NCBI GenBank assembly: GCA_963761775.1 | Contig: CAVXIF010000011.1 | Coordinates: forward strand, 1,116,001-1,180,000 | Source of the DNA: Parerythrobacter_A sp963761775 | Lineage (GTDB): Bacteria > Pseudomonadota > Alphaproteobacteria > Sphingomonadales > Sphingomonadaceae | Length of the DNA: 64,000 bases | Direction: 5' to 3' | In this document: positions 1 through 8,684 of the stretch, piece after piece | How positions within the stretch are numbered: the first letter of the stretch is position 1 | How the letters are laid out: each line of letters opens with the position of its first letter | Notes under the pieces: model-generated | Databases searched by the model: none | Told to the model about the DNA's origin: nothing | The model's input: only the letters and a program-made list of their open reading frames with translations | Made by a program: the position numbers and the translations under genes

Positions 1-843
1 CGCGCCGGTCCCGCTGCCCGCGCCTTCGGCGGGGGCGGAAGCGGGCTGGACAAGGCGCGCGCGCTGCAATGCCTGACGCAAGCGATCTATTACGAGGCGG
101 CTTCGGAAGCGGTCGGCGGGCAACGCGCGGTGGCGCAGGTGGTATTGAACCGCGTTGCCCATCCCAGCTATCCGCGCAATGTCTGCGGCGTGGTTTTCCA
201 GGGGTCGGAACGGCGCACCGGCTGCCAGTTCAGCTTCACCTGCGACGGCAGCCTGAAACGCAAGGCCTCCGTCACCGCATGGGCGCGGGCGCGGATGGTG
301 GCGCGGGATGCGCTGGGCGGCCAGGTCTATGCGCCGGTCGGCCTTGCCACCCATTATCATACTATCTGGATCTACCCCTATTGGGCGCCCAGCCTGCACC
401 CCGTCGGCACCATCGGCGCGCACCGGTTCTATCGCTGGCGCGGTTCCGCCGGGAAGCCTGCCGCCTTCACCGCGAGCTATAGCGGCAACGAGCCAGCCGC
501 TGCGCCCAAGCCGCGCGCGCCGTCCGCCGACGACACGCCGCCCGCTGCCGATCCGTTGTCGCTCGCCCGTGCCTACGAAGAAGCGCGCAAGAAAGCCGAG
601 CGCGAAGGTGCCAGCCAGCGTGGTCGCCCGACTGCCGCGCGGCAGCCTGCACCCGACTACGCCCCGGCGATCCGGGCGCGTGGCGGCGATGCGGTCTTCA
701 CCGCGCAGGACTTGCCCGAAGCAAGCGGCATCAAGCCCGAATACGCCAATAGCGGTCGCTGGCTGCGCGAACCGGGCCGGCCTCGCGCGCCAGCCGACAC
801 CGCACAGGACAGCGCCGGGCAAAATGCCGCCGGGGGACTATGA
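1..843 (+). CDS. Cell wall hydrolase, SleB/Hydrolase_2 family (5' end missing)
   Basis: The reading frame is open from the first base of the window, so the N-terminus lies outside. The early segment reads AIYYEAASEAVGGQRAVAQV followed by VLNRV and NVCGVVFQGS, with CQFSFTCDG shortly after. This is the typical core of the SleB-like cell wall hydrolases, including the conserved Glu of YEAASE, which cleave peptidoglycan in the envelope. The part after about base 480 is a low-complexity Pro/Ala/Arg tail without a recognisable domain. The stop is at 841-843. Family assignment is firm; the substrate bond and physiological role are not visible. Confidence 0.85.
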   Translation, partial: RAGPAARAFGGGGSGLDKARALQCLTQAIYYEAASEAVGGQRAVAQVVLNRVAHPSYPRNVCGVVFQGSERRTGCQFSFTCDGSLKRKASVTAWARARMVARDALGGQVYAPVGLATHYHTIWIYPYWAPSLHPVGTIGAHRFYRWRGSAGKPAAFTASYSGNEPAAAPKPRAPSADDTPPAADPLSLARAYEEARKKAEREGASQRGRPTAARQPAPDYAPAIRARGGDAVFTAQDLPEASGIKPEYANSGRWLREPGRPRAPADTAQDSAGQNAAGGL

Positions 844-965
844 TACGACGCAGCCCTACAGCGCCAACAGGTTAATTACGCCGAAACCCTAAACAGCAGC
901 CAATCCATCAGGACATGGCGGCTAAAGCATTGCCAGCACTTCAAAACTACAGGACACGTTCCCGC

Positions 966-1300
966 ATGACGGTTCATTTTGCTGCCGCCCGCACCGCCGA
1001 GGCATCGGTGGTCGCGCGCATTCTCCAGCGTCCGGCACGCGATGGCCGTACACGGGCCTCTTCGCCAATGATAATGGCGGCGAAGCTCTTGCCGGAGCCG
1101 AGGCCGCGCGTTTCGATGCGGCCTTGCGCCATTTCGGGCAATACGGCTTGCGCGCTGCCAGTGTGGCGGCGGATGCGGCGCTTGCTGCGCATGGCGATAG
1201 CGATGTCGCATCGGCTGCACGCTGGCTCGACATCTGCCGCCTGCTCGACCGCCGCCTTGCCAGGCGCACCGAAGGCGCGATGCTCGCCCGCACCGCCTGA
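966..1300 (+). CDS. Small hypothetical protein, reading frame broken by one base
   Basis: Two overlapping frames together make a plausible protein of about 111 residues. The first starts MTVHFAAARTAEASVVARIL at 966. After about 1056 the coding sense moves to another frame reading LFANDNGGEALAGAEAARFD and ending ICRLLDRRLARRTEGAMLAR before the TGA at 1298-1300. Restoring one C in the CC at about 1057-1058 makes the two parts continuous. No domain was recognised. The evidence is protein-like composition only, so both the gene and its frameshift are tentative. Confidence 0.45.
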
Positions 1301-1406
1301 GGCCGCACGGTCAAATGCCGCAGTCGAGCTATGTCGAAATCGCCTCTCGGTTTATCGTAAGCCCCGCGTTAACGATGTTTACAAGACCTGCGGCTAACGC
1401 GGGCGG

Positions 1407-3386
1407 ATGCACTCCCCGAAATCGGCGCTTACGCTGATACAGACATTGCGACAGACGCTCGAGCGGTCCCGCGCGTCCAGGACGGTTGATGCCGAGGTCG
1501 AGCGCCGGCTGATGCGGTCGCTGCACCGCAAGCCCGCCGCGCTGGCAGTGGGCGCAATAACGAACCTGTCGGGCACGGCAGCCCTCGTTTATCTAGCGCA
1601 ATCGACCGCACTCACGTTGCTGTTTGTCATCCTGTTCTTGATCGCCACCATTCTTGCCGTACTGAACCGCATATTACGGCGTAGCCAGGAAAGCAGCCTG
1701 ACGCCGTACATCGATCGTGCGTATCATGTTATGGCGCTCGCATATTCAGCTGTCCTTGGCGTCATTGCGGCTGTCACGCTGTTGTCGGACCTTGCCGCAA
1801 CGCTCAAGATTGTAATGACCGCGAACGCGCTGTGTTTCGGCGTCGGCATCTGTGCGCGCAATGCGGGACGACCCTCCCTCGCAATAGGCGAGCTCGCGCT
1901 GGTGTCCCTGCCCATTGCCGTGGTGTCTGTGGCATCGGGCGATCCGGCACTGGTTGTGCTGGCCTGTAACATCGTAATGCTCGGCGTTGCGATGGTTCTG
2001 GTCACGCTCGATGTAAATGCTGTTCTGCGTCGCTCCATCGGGCAAACACGCGACAGCGAGGTCCATGCCGACCGGATGCGCGTGCTGGCCCGCACCGATG
2101 CGGTGACGGCACTGATGAACCGCGCCGGGCTGAACCAGAACCTGATGGACCGCATGACCGCATTGCAGGATGGCGAGAACCTGGCGCTGTTCTGGATCGA
2201 CCTCGACCGGTTCAAGGAAGTGAACGACCTGTTCGGCCACCCGGTCGGCGACCGCGTGCTGCAACTGACCGCCGAACGGCTGCGCGATGCAGTGCCCTCC
2301 CATGCCAGCGTCGCGCGGTTCGGCGGCGACGAATTCATCGTGCTGTGCCGCGTCGAGGACAATGCGGACGCTGTCCGGATAAGCAGCGAACTGCACGCGC
2401 AGCTGATGCAGCCGATGCAGGTGCAGGGCGAACGGCTGGAAGTGGGTGCTTCCATCGGCATCGCCGTCATGCCGGACGACGGGCAGGATGCCGACACGCT
2501 GATGCAGAACGCCGACCTCGCCCTGTACGAAGCCAAGAGCAACGGGCGCAAGAATACCTGCTTCTATGTCGAGGCGATGAGCCGCGACCTGGTCTATCGC
2601 CGCGAGATCGAAGCAGAACTGCGCGCCGCCATCGTCAACGACGAACTGTCGCTGTTTTACCAGCCCATCGTCGATCTGGAGACCGGTCGCGTGCGCGCGG
2701 TGGAGGCACTGGTGCGCTGGTTCCATCCCGAAAAGGGCGAACTGCTGCCCGACGAATTCATCCCGCTGGCGGAGGAAACCGGCGTGATCCTGACGCTGGG
2801 CAACTGGATCACCGCCCGCGCCGCGCGTGATGCGATGCAGTGGCCCGCCGACATCATGGTTTCGGTCAACCTCTCGCCCTTGCAGATCAGGGCACCGGGC
2901 GCATCGCTGGGCGTGCTGAACGCATTGCGCAGCGCCGGGTTGCCCGCCGAACGGCTGGAAGTGGAAGTCACCGAAAGCCTGTTCCTGACCGATCATGCCG
3001 CCACCGAAGCCTTCATCACCGACCTGACCGAAGCGGGCGTGCAGTTCGCGCTCGATGATTTCGGCACCGGCTATTCCTCGCTCGGTTACATCCACAAATA
3101 CCCTTTCACCAAGATCAAGGTGGACCGCAGCTTCATCTCCGGCCCCGATATAAACGTCAAAAGCAATGCGATCATCTGGGCCGTCGCCGAACTGGGCTCC
3201 AAACTGGGCATGGAGATCGTGGCCGAGGGCATCGAGACAGCTGAACAGGTCGCACGGGTACAGGCGGCAGGGTGCACGATGGGGCAAGGCTATCACTTCA
3301 GCCGTCCGGTGCCGCCCTATCTTATCAATACCCTGATCCAGGCGCGTTGCTTCGACCCGTCGGATGACATGCTTCGTATCGCCTGA
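1407..3386 (+). CDS. Membrane-anchored GGDEF-EAL cyclic-di-GMP protein
   Basis: This 659-residue protein has an N-terminal half (about residues 45-205) of several hydrophobic segments, then a GGDEF domain and an EAL domain. The GGDEF signature is intact (RFGGDEF, near residue 306) and no RxxD inhibitory site is seen just before it. The EAL domain keeps VEALVRW (near 433), DDFGTGYSSL, KVDRSFI, AEGIET and MGQGYHFSRP. Both diguanylate cyclase and c-di-GMP phosphodiesterase activity are therefore possible; the net activity cannot be told from sequence. It stands alone, with mdh starting 156 bases downstream. The N-terminal membrane sensor has no recognisable ligand-binding family. Confidence 0.93.
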   Translation: MHSPKSALTLIQTLRQTLERSRASRTVDAEVERRLMRSLHRKPAALAVGAITNLSGTAALVYLAQSTALTLLFVILFLIATILAVLNRILRRSQESSLTPYIDRAYHVMALAYSAVLGVIAAVTLLSDLAATLKIVMTANALCFGVGICARNAGRPSLAIGELALVSLPIAVVSVASGDPALVVLACNIVMLGVAMVLVTLDVNAVLRRSIGQTRDSEVHADRMRVLARTDAVTALMNRAGLNQNLMDRMTALQDGENLALFWIDLDRFKEVNDLFGHPVGDRVLQLTAERLRDAVPSHASVARFGGDEFIVLCRVEDNADAVRISSELHAQLMQPMQVQGERLEVGASIGIAVMPDDGQDADTLMQNADLALYEAKSNGRKNTCFYVEAMSRDLVYRREIEAELRAAIVNDELSLFYQPIVDLETGRVRAVEALVRWFHPEKGELLPDEFIPLAEETGVILTLGNWITARAARDAMQWPADIMVSVNLSPLQIRAPGASLGVLNALRSAGLPAERLEVEVTESLFLTDHAATEAFITDLTEAGVQFALDDFGTGYSSLGYIHKYPFTKIKVDRSFISGPDINVKSNAIIWAVAELGSKLGMEIVAEGIETAEQVARVQAAGCTMGQGYHFSRPVPPYLINTLIQARCFDPSDDMLRIA

Positions 3387-3542
3387 CCGACCGGCCATTC
3401 TCGCTATTGCGAGGCACATGCAAAAACCGTTGCCCTGCGCCGGTTTTGCCGGTTGCATTGCTTCCGCGCGCGGCCTAATCCAACGTAACTGATGCTGTGC
3501 CGGTACGGGTGCGGCCCCCATGAAGGAAGCACGGGAACGCCC

Positions 3543-4517
3543 ATGACGCAGACACGCGGACGCAACAAAATCGCCCTGGTCGGTTCCGGCATGATCGGGG
3601 GCACGCTGGCCCACCTCGCCGCAAAGAAGGCGATGGGCGACATCGTGCTGTTCGATATCGCCGAGGGCATGCCGCAGGGCAAGGCGCTGGACCTGTCGCA
3701 ATGCGGCCCGGTCGAAGGGTTCGATGCGAAGATCACCGGCACCAATGACTATGCCGATATCGCCGGGGCGGACGTGGTAATCGTGACCGCCGGCGTGCCG
3801 CGCAAGCCCGGCATGAGCCGCGACGACCTGCTCGGCATCAACTTGAAAGTGATGAAGGCGGTCGGCGAAGGCATCAAGAACAACTGCCCCGACGCATTCG
3901 TCATCTGCATCACTAACCCGCTCGATGCGATGGTCTGGGCGCTGCGCGAGTTTTCCGGCCTGCCGCACAACAAGGTGGTCGGCATGGCGGGCGTGCTCGA
4001 CAGTTCGCGCTTCGCCACCTTCCTCGCGTGGGAATTCGAATGCAGCGTGAAGGACGTCAACGCCTTCGTGCTGGGCGGGCATGGCGATACGATGGTGCCG
4101 GTGCTGAGCTATTCCACCATCAACGGCATTCCGGTGAAGGACATGGCGAAGATCAAGGGCGTGTCCGAAGATCGCCTCGATGAAATCGTCGACCGCACGC
4201 GCAAGGGCGGCGGCGAGATCGTCAGCCTGCTCGGCAATGGCAGCGCCTATTACGCCCCCGCCACCAGCGCCATCGCGATGGCCGAAGCCTATCTCGGCGA
4301 CCAGAAACGCATCCTGCCCTGCGCCAGCTATGTCGAGGGCAAGTACGGCCTTGCTGGCCTGTATGTCGGCGTCCCGACGGTGCTTGGCGCAGGCGGCACG
4401 GAGGATGTTATCGAAATCGAACTGAGCGACGAAGAGCGCAGCAACCTAAAGGTCAGCACCGACGCGGTCGAGGAACTGCTCGAAGCGTGCAAGGGGCTGG
4501 ATGAGAGCCTTAAATAA
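3543..4517 (+). CDS. mdh: Malate dehydrogenase (NAD)
   Basis: The gene encodes 324 residues, the usual size for the lactate-dehydrogenase-like malate dehydrogenases of alphaproteobacteria. It shows the Rossmann loop GSGMIGGT, the segment ITNPLDAMVW, and the catalytic His motif GGHGDTMVP. It catalyses NAD-dependent interconversion of malate and oxaloacetate in the TCA cycle. The start at 3543 (MTQTRGRNKIALVGSG) is preferred over an upstream in-frame ATG at 3492 because the family begins here; AAGGAAGC lies upstream. The TCA genes sucD, sucA, sucB and lpdA follow on the same strand. A palindromic repeat begins 8 bases after the stop. Confidence 0.97.
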   Translation: MTQTRGRNKIALVGSGMIGGTLAHLAAKKAMGDIVLFDIAEGMPQGKALDLSQCGPVEGFDAKITGTNDYADIAGADVVIVTAGVPRKPGMSRDDLLGINLKVMKAVGEGIKNNCPDAFVICITNPLDAMVWALREFSGLPHNKVVGMAGVLDSSRFATFLAWEFECSVKDVNAFVLGGHGDTMVPVLSYSTINGIPVKDMAKIKGVSEDRLDEIVDRTRKGGGEIVSLLGNGSAYYAPATSAIAMAEAYLGDQKRILPCASYVEGKYGLAGLYVGVPTVLGAGGTEDVIEIELSDEERSNLKVSTDAVEELLEACKGLDESLK

Positions 4518-4524
4518 CGCTGCC

Positions 4525-4553
4525 CCGTCATCCCGGCGCAGGCCGGGATCCAG
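4525..4553 (+). repeat. Left inverted copy of 29-bp REP-like palindrome
   Basis: The copy contains ATCCCGGC, a 4-base GCAG centre and GCCGGGAT, so it is itself a hairpin. It is the reverse complement of the copy at 4861-4889 with a single mismatch in the hairpin loop. It lies 8 bases after the mdh stop and 15 bases before the GIY-YIG start. It may also act as a transcript-stabilising or terminating hairpin for mdh. Confidence 0.85.
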
Positions 4554-4568
4554 ACGGTCGGCAACACA

Positions 4569-4859
4569 ATGGAGAAACGCGGATACGTATACATCATGGC
4601 CAGCAAGCGTAACGGCACGCTCTATATCGGCGTGACCAGCGATCTTCCCGGCAGGGTGTGGCAACACAAGGAAGGCGCTGTAAAAGGCTTTACAAGAAAA
4701 TACGGCTGCAAGTCGCTGGTATGGTTCGAAGGGCACGATGGTATCGAAGACGCAATTCACCGCGAAAAGCAGATGAAAGAATGGCGGCGCGCGTGGAAAT
4801 TGCGTGTCATCGAAGAAATGAACCCGGACTGGAACGATCTGTTCGAGTCGATATGTTGA
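4569..4859 (+). CDS. Small GIY-YIG nuclease-family protein
   Basis: The 96-residue protein is essentially one GIY-YIG domain. The first motif is GYVYIM (residues 5-10) and the second LYIG (18-21). The catalytic Arg is R29 in LPGRVWQHK and the metal-binding Glu is probably E66 in IHREKQMKEW. It belongs to the stand-alone bacterial GIY-YIG proteins often misannotated as UvrC fragments. It sits between mdh and sucD, exactly bounded by two inverted palindromic repeats, which suggests that gene and repeats form one unit. DNA cleavage is inferred from the fold; its cellular role is unknown. Confidence 0.9.
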   Translation: MEKRGYVYIMASKRNGTLYIGVTSDLPGRVWQHKEGAVKGFTRKYGCKSLVWFEGHDGIEDAIHREKQMKEWRRAWKLRVIEEMNPDWNDLFESIC

Positions 4860-4860
4860 A

Positions 4861-4889
4861 CTGGATCCCGGCCTTCGCCGGGATGACGG
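4861..4889 (+). repeat. Right inverted copy of 29-bp REP-like palindrome
   Basis: This copy begins one base after the GIY-YIG stop codon and ends 23 bases before the sucD start. It carries ATCCCGGC-CTTC-GCCGGGAT and is the inverted partner of 4525-4553, differing at one position. The two copies bracket a single gene, giving a 365-bp cassette. Confidence 0.85.
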
Positions 4890-4912
4890 CCTGAAGGGAT
4901 TGTAACCGTATT

Positions 4913-5802
4913 ATGTCCATCCTCGTAAACAAAGACACCAAGGTCATCACGCAAGGGATGACCGGTGATACCGGCACGTTCCACACGCAGCAGGCACTGG
5001 ATTACGGCACGCAGATGGTGGCGGGCGTCACGCCGGGTAAGGGTGGCACCACGCATATCGGCCTGCCCAATTTCAACACCGTGCGCGAAGCCAGGGAAGC
5101 CACCGGCGCGACGGCGAGCTGCATCTATGTGCCGCCGCCCTTCGCCGCCGATGCGATCTGCGAGGCCATCGACGCGGAAATCGAGCTGATCATCGCATCA
5201 CCGAAGGCATTCCGGTGCTCGATATGGTGCGCGCCAAAGCCGCGCTGGAAGGCACCAACAGCCGCCTGATCGGCCCCAACTGCCCCGGCGTGCTGACGCC
5301 CGGCGAATGCAAGATCGGCATCATGCCCGGCTCCATCTTCCAGAAGGGCAGCGTCGGTGTCGTTTCGCGTTCGGGCACGCTGACCTATGAAGCCGTGCAC
5401 CAGACAACACAGGTCGGCCTTGGCCAGACCACGGCGGTCGGCATTGGCGGCGATCCGGTCAACGGCACCAACTTCATCGACGTGCTCGACCTGTTCCTCG
5501 ACGACGATGCCACCAAGTCCATCATCATGATCGGCGAAATCGGCGGCAGCGCGGAAGAAGAAGCGGCGGAATATATCAAGCAGGAAGCCGCCAAGGGCCG
5601 CCGCAAGCCGATGGTCGGCTTCATCGCCGGTCGCACCGCCCCTCCCGGACGGCGCATGGGCCATGCCGGTGCCATCGTTTCGGGCGGCAAGGGCGGCGCG
5701 GACGACAAGATCGCGGCGATGGAAGACGCGGGCATCCGCGTGTCCCCCAGCCCTAGCGAACTGGGCACCACGCTGGATGCCATGCTGAAGGAAATGGCGT
5801 AA
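4913..5802 (+). CDS. sucD: Succinyl-CoA synthetase alpha subunit (frame broken near 5196)
   Basis: The 5' part reads MSILVNKDTKVITQGMTG and runs to IDAEIELIIA. The continuation, beginning near VLDMVRAKAALEG, is in another frame and reaches SELGTTLDAMLKEMA at 5802. The text at 5193-5198 is consistent with loss of one base from GCGATC. With that base restored the product is 296 residues, the normal SucD size. The family forms succinate and ATP or GTP from succinyl-CoA with a SucC beta subunit. The phosphohistidine region (GRTAPPGRRMGHAGA) is intact in the second part. SucC is not encoded next to it, which is unusual. The frameshift is probably a sequencing error. Confidence 0.92.
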
Positions 5803-5827
5803 CCACCGCCACGAGAGGTTCCCGAGA

Positions 5828-8671
5828 ATGGGTAACGAAGCGCATGAATTCCCCGACCTGACTGACCAGGACGGCCCGCAACCCGGCCCCAGTTGGGCCA
5901 ATCCCGGCTGGCTGGCGAGTGTCGTGGACAGCGATGCCGACCTGACGCAGGCGCTCGATCCCACCACCATGAAACTGGCGGTTGCCGCCGCGGCGAAGTC
6001 TGCCGGAAAAGCGTCCGACCCGAAAGCTGTCGAAGCGGCGGCGAGCAATTCGATCCGCGCCATGCTGATGGTGCGGCTGTATCGTGTGCGCGGCCACCTT
6101 GATGCCGATCTCGATCCGCTCGGACTGGCGCAGCGCGAGACACCCGAAGACCTGACGCTCGAATGGCACGGCTTTGCCGGACAGCGGGACCGCGAAGTCT
6201 TTGTCGGCGGTGTGTTCGGCTATGAATGGGTCACGGTCGGCGAGCTGTTCGACGTGCTGCGCCGGACCTATTGCGGCAATGTCGGCCTGGAATACATGCA
6301 CATCGCCGATACCACCGAACGGCGGTTCCTGCAGGACAAGTTCGAAAGCCCCGAAGATACCATCCAGTTTACGCCGGAAGGCAAGCGCGCCATCCTGCAG
6401 GCCGTGATCCGGGGCGAGGAATACGAAAACTTCCTCGGCAAGAAATATGTCGGCACCAAGCGGTTCGGCCTGGATGGCGGCGAGTCCATGATCCCTGCGC
6501 TGGAAGCCGTCATCAAATATGGCGGCAGCACCGGCGCGCGCGAAATCATCTACGGCATGGCGCATCGCGGCCGGCTGAACGTGCTCGCGAATGTCATGGG
6601 CAAGCCCTACAAGGTCATCTTCCACGAATTCTCCGGCGGCAGCGCCAATCCGGACGATGTCGGCGGCAGCGGCGATGTGAAATACCACCTCGGCACCAGT
6701 ACCGACCGCGAATTCGACGGAATCTCGGTGCATATGAGCCTGGTGCCCAACCCTTCGCACTTGGAAGCGGTTAATCCGGTGGTACTGGGCAAGACCCGCG
6801 CGCAGCAGGCGGGGCGCGACGATCTGGACGATCACGAGCAGGTGCTGCCGGTGCTGATCCACGGCGATGCCGCCTTTGCAGGCCAGGGCATCGTCTGGGA
6901 ATGCCTCGGCTTTTCCGGCGTAGCGGGGTACAATACCGGTGGCTGCATCCACTTCGTCATCAACAACCAGATCGGCTTCACCACCAGCCCCAAATTCGCC
7001 CGATCCAGCCCCTATCCGTCCGACGTGGCCAAGGGCGTTCAGGCACCCATCCTGCATGTGAACGGCGACGATCCCGAAGCCGTCACTTTCGCCTGCAAGC
7101 TGGCGGTGGAATACCGCACGCAGTTCAAGCGCGATATCGTGATCGACATGTGGTGCTATCGCCGCTTCGGCCATAACGAGGGCGACGAACCCAAATTCAC
7201 GCAGCCGCTGATGTACGACGCCATTCGCGCACATCCCAAGGTCAGCGTGCTGTATGCCGATATCCTGCGCAAACAGGGCGTAATCGAGGACGGGGCCGCC
7301 GATGCGCTGCGCGATGAATTCACCGCGCAGTTGCAGGAAGAATTCGACGCGGCGAAGAGTTACAAGCCGAACGAGGCGGACTGGTTCGGCGGGCGCTGGA
7401 AGGGCCTGAGCAAGCCGGTGGATCCCGAAAACGCGCGGCGCAATGTCGATACGGCGATCCCGAAAAAGCTGTTCGACAGCCTGGGCCGGACGCTGACTAC
7501 GGTGCCGGACGACCTCACCATTCACAAGACGCTCGGCCGCGTGCTTGATGCCAAGCGCACGATGTTCGACGACGGCGAAGGGTTCGACTGGGCCACGGCA
7601 GAGGCGCTGGCGTTCGGTAGCCTTGTCAGCGAGGGCTATGGCGTGCGCCTTTCCGGGCAAGATAGCGGACGCGGCACATTCAGCCAGCGCCACGCGGTCT
7701 GGACCGACCAGACGGACGAGCGCAAATACATCCCGCTATGCCAGCTGCCGCATGGCAAGTTCGAAGTCTACGACAGCCCGCTGTCCGAATATGGCGTGCT
7801 CGGGTTCGAATACGGCTTTGCAATGGCCGACCCGAAAACGCTTGTGTTATGGGAAGCGCAGTTCGGCGATTTCGCCAATGGCGCGCAGATCATGATCGAC
7901 CAGTTCATCGCCAGCGGCGAGGCCAAGTGGCTGCGCGCCAACGGGCTCGTGATGCTGCTTCCGCATGGCTACGAGGGTCAGGGGCCGGAACACAGCAGCG
8001 CGCGGCTCGAACGGTTCCTGCAACTTTGCGCGAACGACAATCTGCAAGTCTGCAACATCACCACGCCGGCCAATTATTTCCACGTTCTGCGCCGCCAGAT
8101 GCTGCGCCAGTTCAGGAAACCGCTGGTCATCATGACGCCCAAAAGCCTGCTGCGGCATCCGATGGCGAAGAGCCCCGTCGAGCATTTCACGGGCGACATG
8201 GCGTTCCGGCGGATCGTTTCCGATACGACTGATATTACGGACGACAAGGTGCGCCGTTTGGTGCTGTGTTCGGGCAAGGTTGCCTACGACCTCATCCAGA
8301 AACGCGACGAGGAACAGCTGGACGATGTCTCCATCGTACGGATCGAACAGCTCTATCCTTTCCCCGGCGATCCGCTGGCCGTTCGCATCGAACGCATGAC
8401 CAATCTCGAAGACGTTGTCTGGTGTCAGGAGGAGCCGCGCAACAATGGCGCGTGGTTCTTCGTGAACGAACAGATCGAGGCGTCGTTGGCCGCCGCCGGA
8501 CGCGAGGGCGTGCGCCCGTCCTATGCGGGACGCGAAGTGGCGGCTTCGCCCGCTACCGGCTTTGCACAGCGCCACGCGGAACAGCAGCGCGCGCTGGTCA
8601 GCATGGCACTGGGCCTCAACGATGGCGGCGCACGCCTGCGCCAGCAGAAATCAAACAAGACCAAAGCGTAA
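5828..8671 (+). CDS. sucA: 2-oxoglutarate dehydrogenase E1 component
   Basis: This 947-residue protein has the architecture of thiamine-diphosphate-dependent E1 subunits of 2-oxoglutarate dehydrogenase. Visible segments include the N-terminal peptide SWANPGWLAS, YRVRGHLDADLDPLG, GMAHRGRLNVLANVMGKP, LVPNPSHLEAVNPVVLGK, YNTGGCIHFVINNQIGFTTS, and GYEGQGPEHSSARLERFLQL. It decarboxylates 2-oxoglutarate and passes the succinyl group to the lipoyl arm of SucB. The start at 5828 follows the sucD stop by 25 bases with an AGAGG purine stretch upstream, and sucB follows 13 bases after the stop, so the genes are probably co-transcribed. Confidence 0.97.
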   Translation: MGNEAHEFPDLTDQDGPQPGPSWANPGWLASVVDSDADLTQALDPTTMKLAVAAAAKSAGKASDPKAVEAAASNSIRAMLMVRLYRVRGHLDADLDPLGLAQRETPEDLTLEWHGFAGQRDREVFVGGVFGYEWVTVGELFDVLRRTYCGNVGLEYMHIADTTERRFLQDKFESPEDTIQFTPEGKRAILQAVIRGEEYENFLGKKYVGTKRFGLDGGESMIPALEAVIKYGGSTGAREIIYGMAHRGRLNVLANVMGKPYKVIFHEFSGGSANPDDVGGSGDVKYHLGTSTDREFDGISVHMSLVPNPSHLEAVNPVVLGKTRAQQAGRDDLDDHEQVLPVLIHGDAAFAGQGIVWECLGFSGVAGYNTGGCIHFVINNQIGFTTSPKFARSSPYPSDVAKGVQAPILHVNGDDPEAVTFACKLAVEYRTQFKRDIVIDMWCYRRFGHNEGDEPKFTQPLMYDAIRAHPKVSVLYADILRKQGVIEDGAADALRDEFTAQLQEEFDAAKSYKPNEADWFGGRWKGLSKPVDPENARRNVDTAIPKKLFDSLGRTLTTVPDDLTIHKTLGRVLDAKRTMFDDGEGFDWATAEALAFGSLVSEGYGVRLSGQDSGRGTFSQRHAVWTDQTDERKYIPLCQLPHGKFEVYDSPLSEYGVLGFEYGFAMADPKTLVLWEAQFGDFANGAQIMIDQFIASGEAKWLRANGLVMLLPHGYEGQGPEHSSARLERFLQLCANDNLQVCNITTPANYFHVLRRQMLRQFRKPLVIMTPKSLLRHPMAKSPVEHFTGDMAFRRIVSDTTDITDDKVRRLVLCSGKVAYDLIQKRDEEQLDDVSIVRIEQLYPFPGDPLAVRIERMTNLEDVVWCQEEPRNNGAWFFVNEQIEASLAAAGREGVRPSYAGREVAASPATGFAQRHAEQQRALVSMALGLNDGGARLRQQKSNKTKA

Positions 8672-8684
8672 GGGAACGCACAAC

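Noticed and set aside
915..1397. A single 160-codon + strand ORF spanning 915-1397
   Set aside because: After about 1056 its composition turns Arg/Ser/Ala-rich like a shadow, while another frame is protein-like; the broken smaller gene at 966-1300 is preferred.
1746..4082. A 778-codon open frame on the - strand opposite the GGDEF-EAL gene and mdh
   Set aside because: It runs antisense through two clear genes with intact motifs, is His/Asp/Gly-rich in the way typical for reverse frames of high-G+C DNA, and has no family resemblance.
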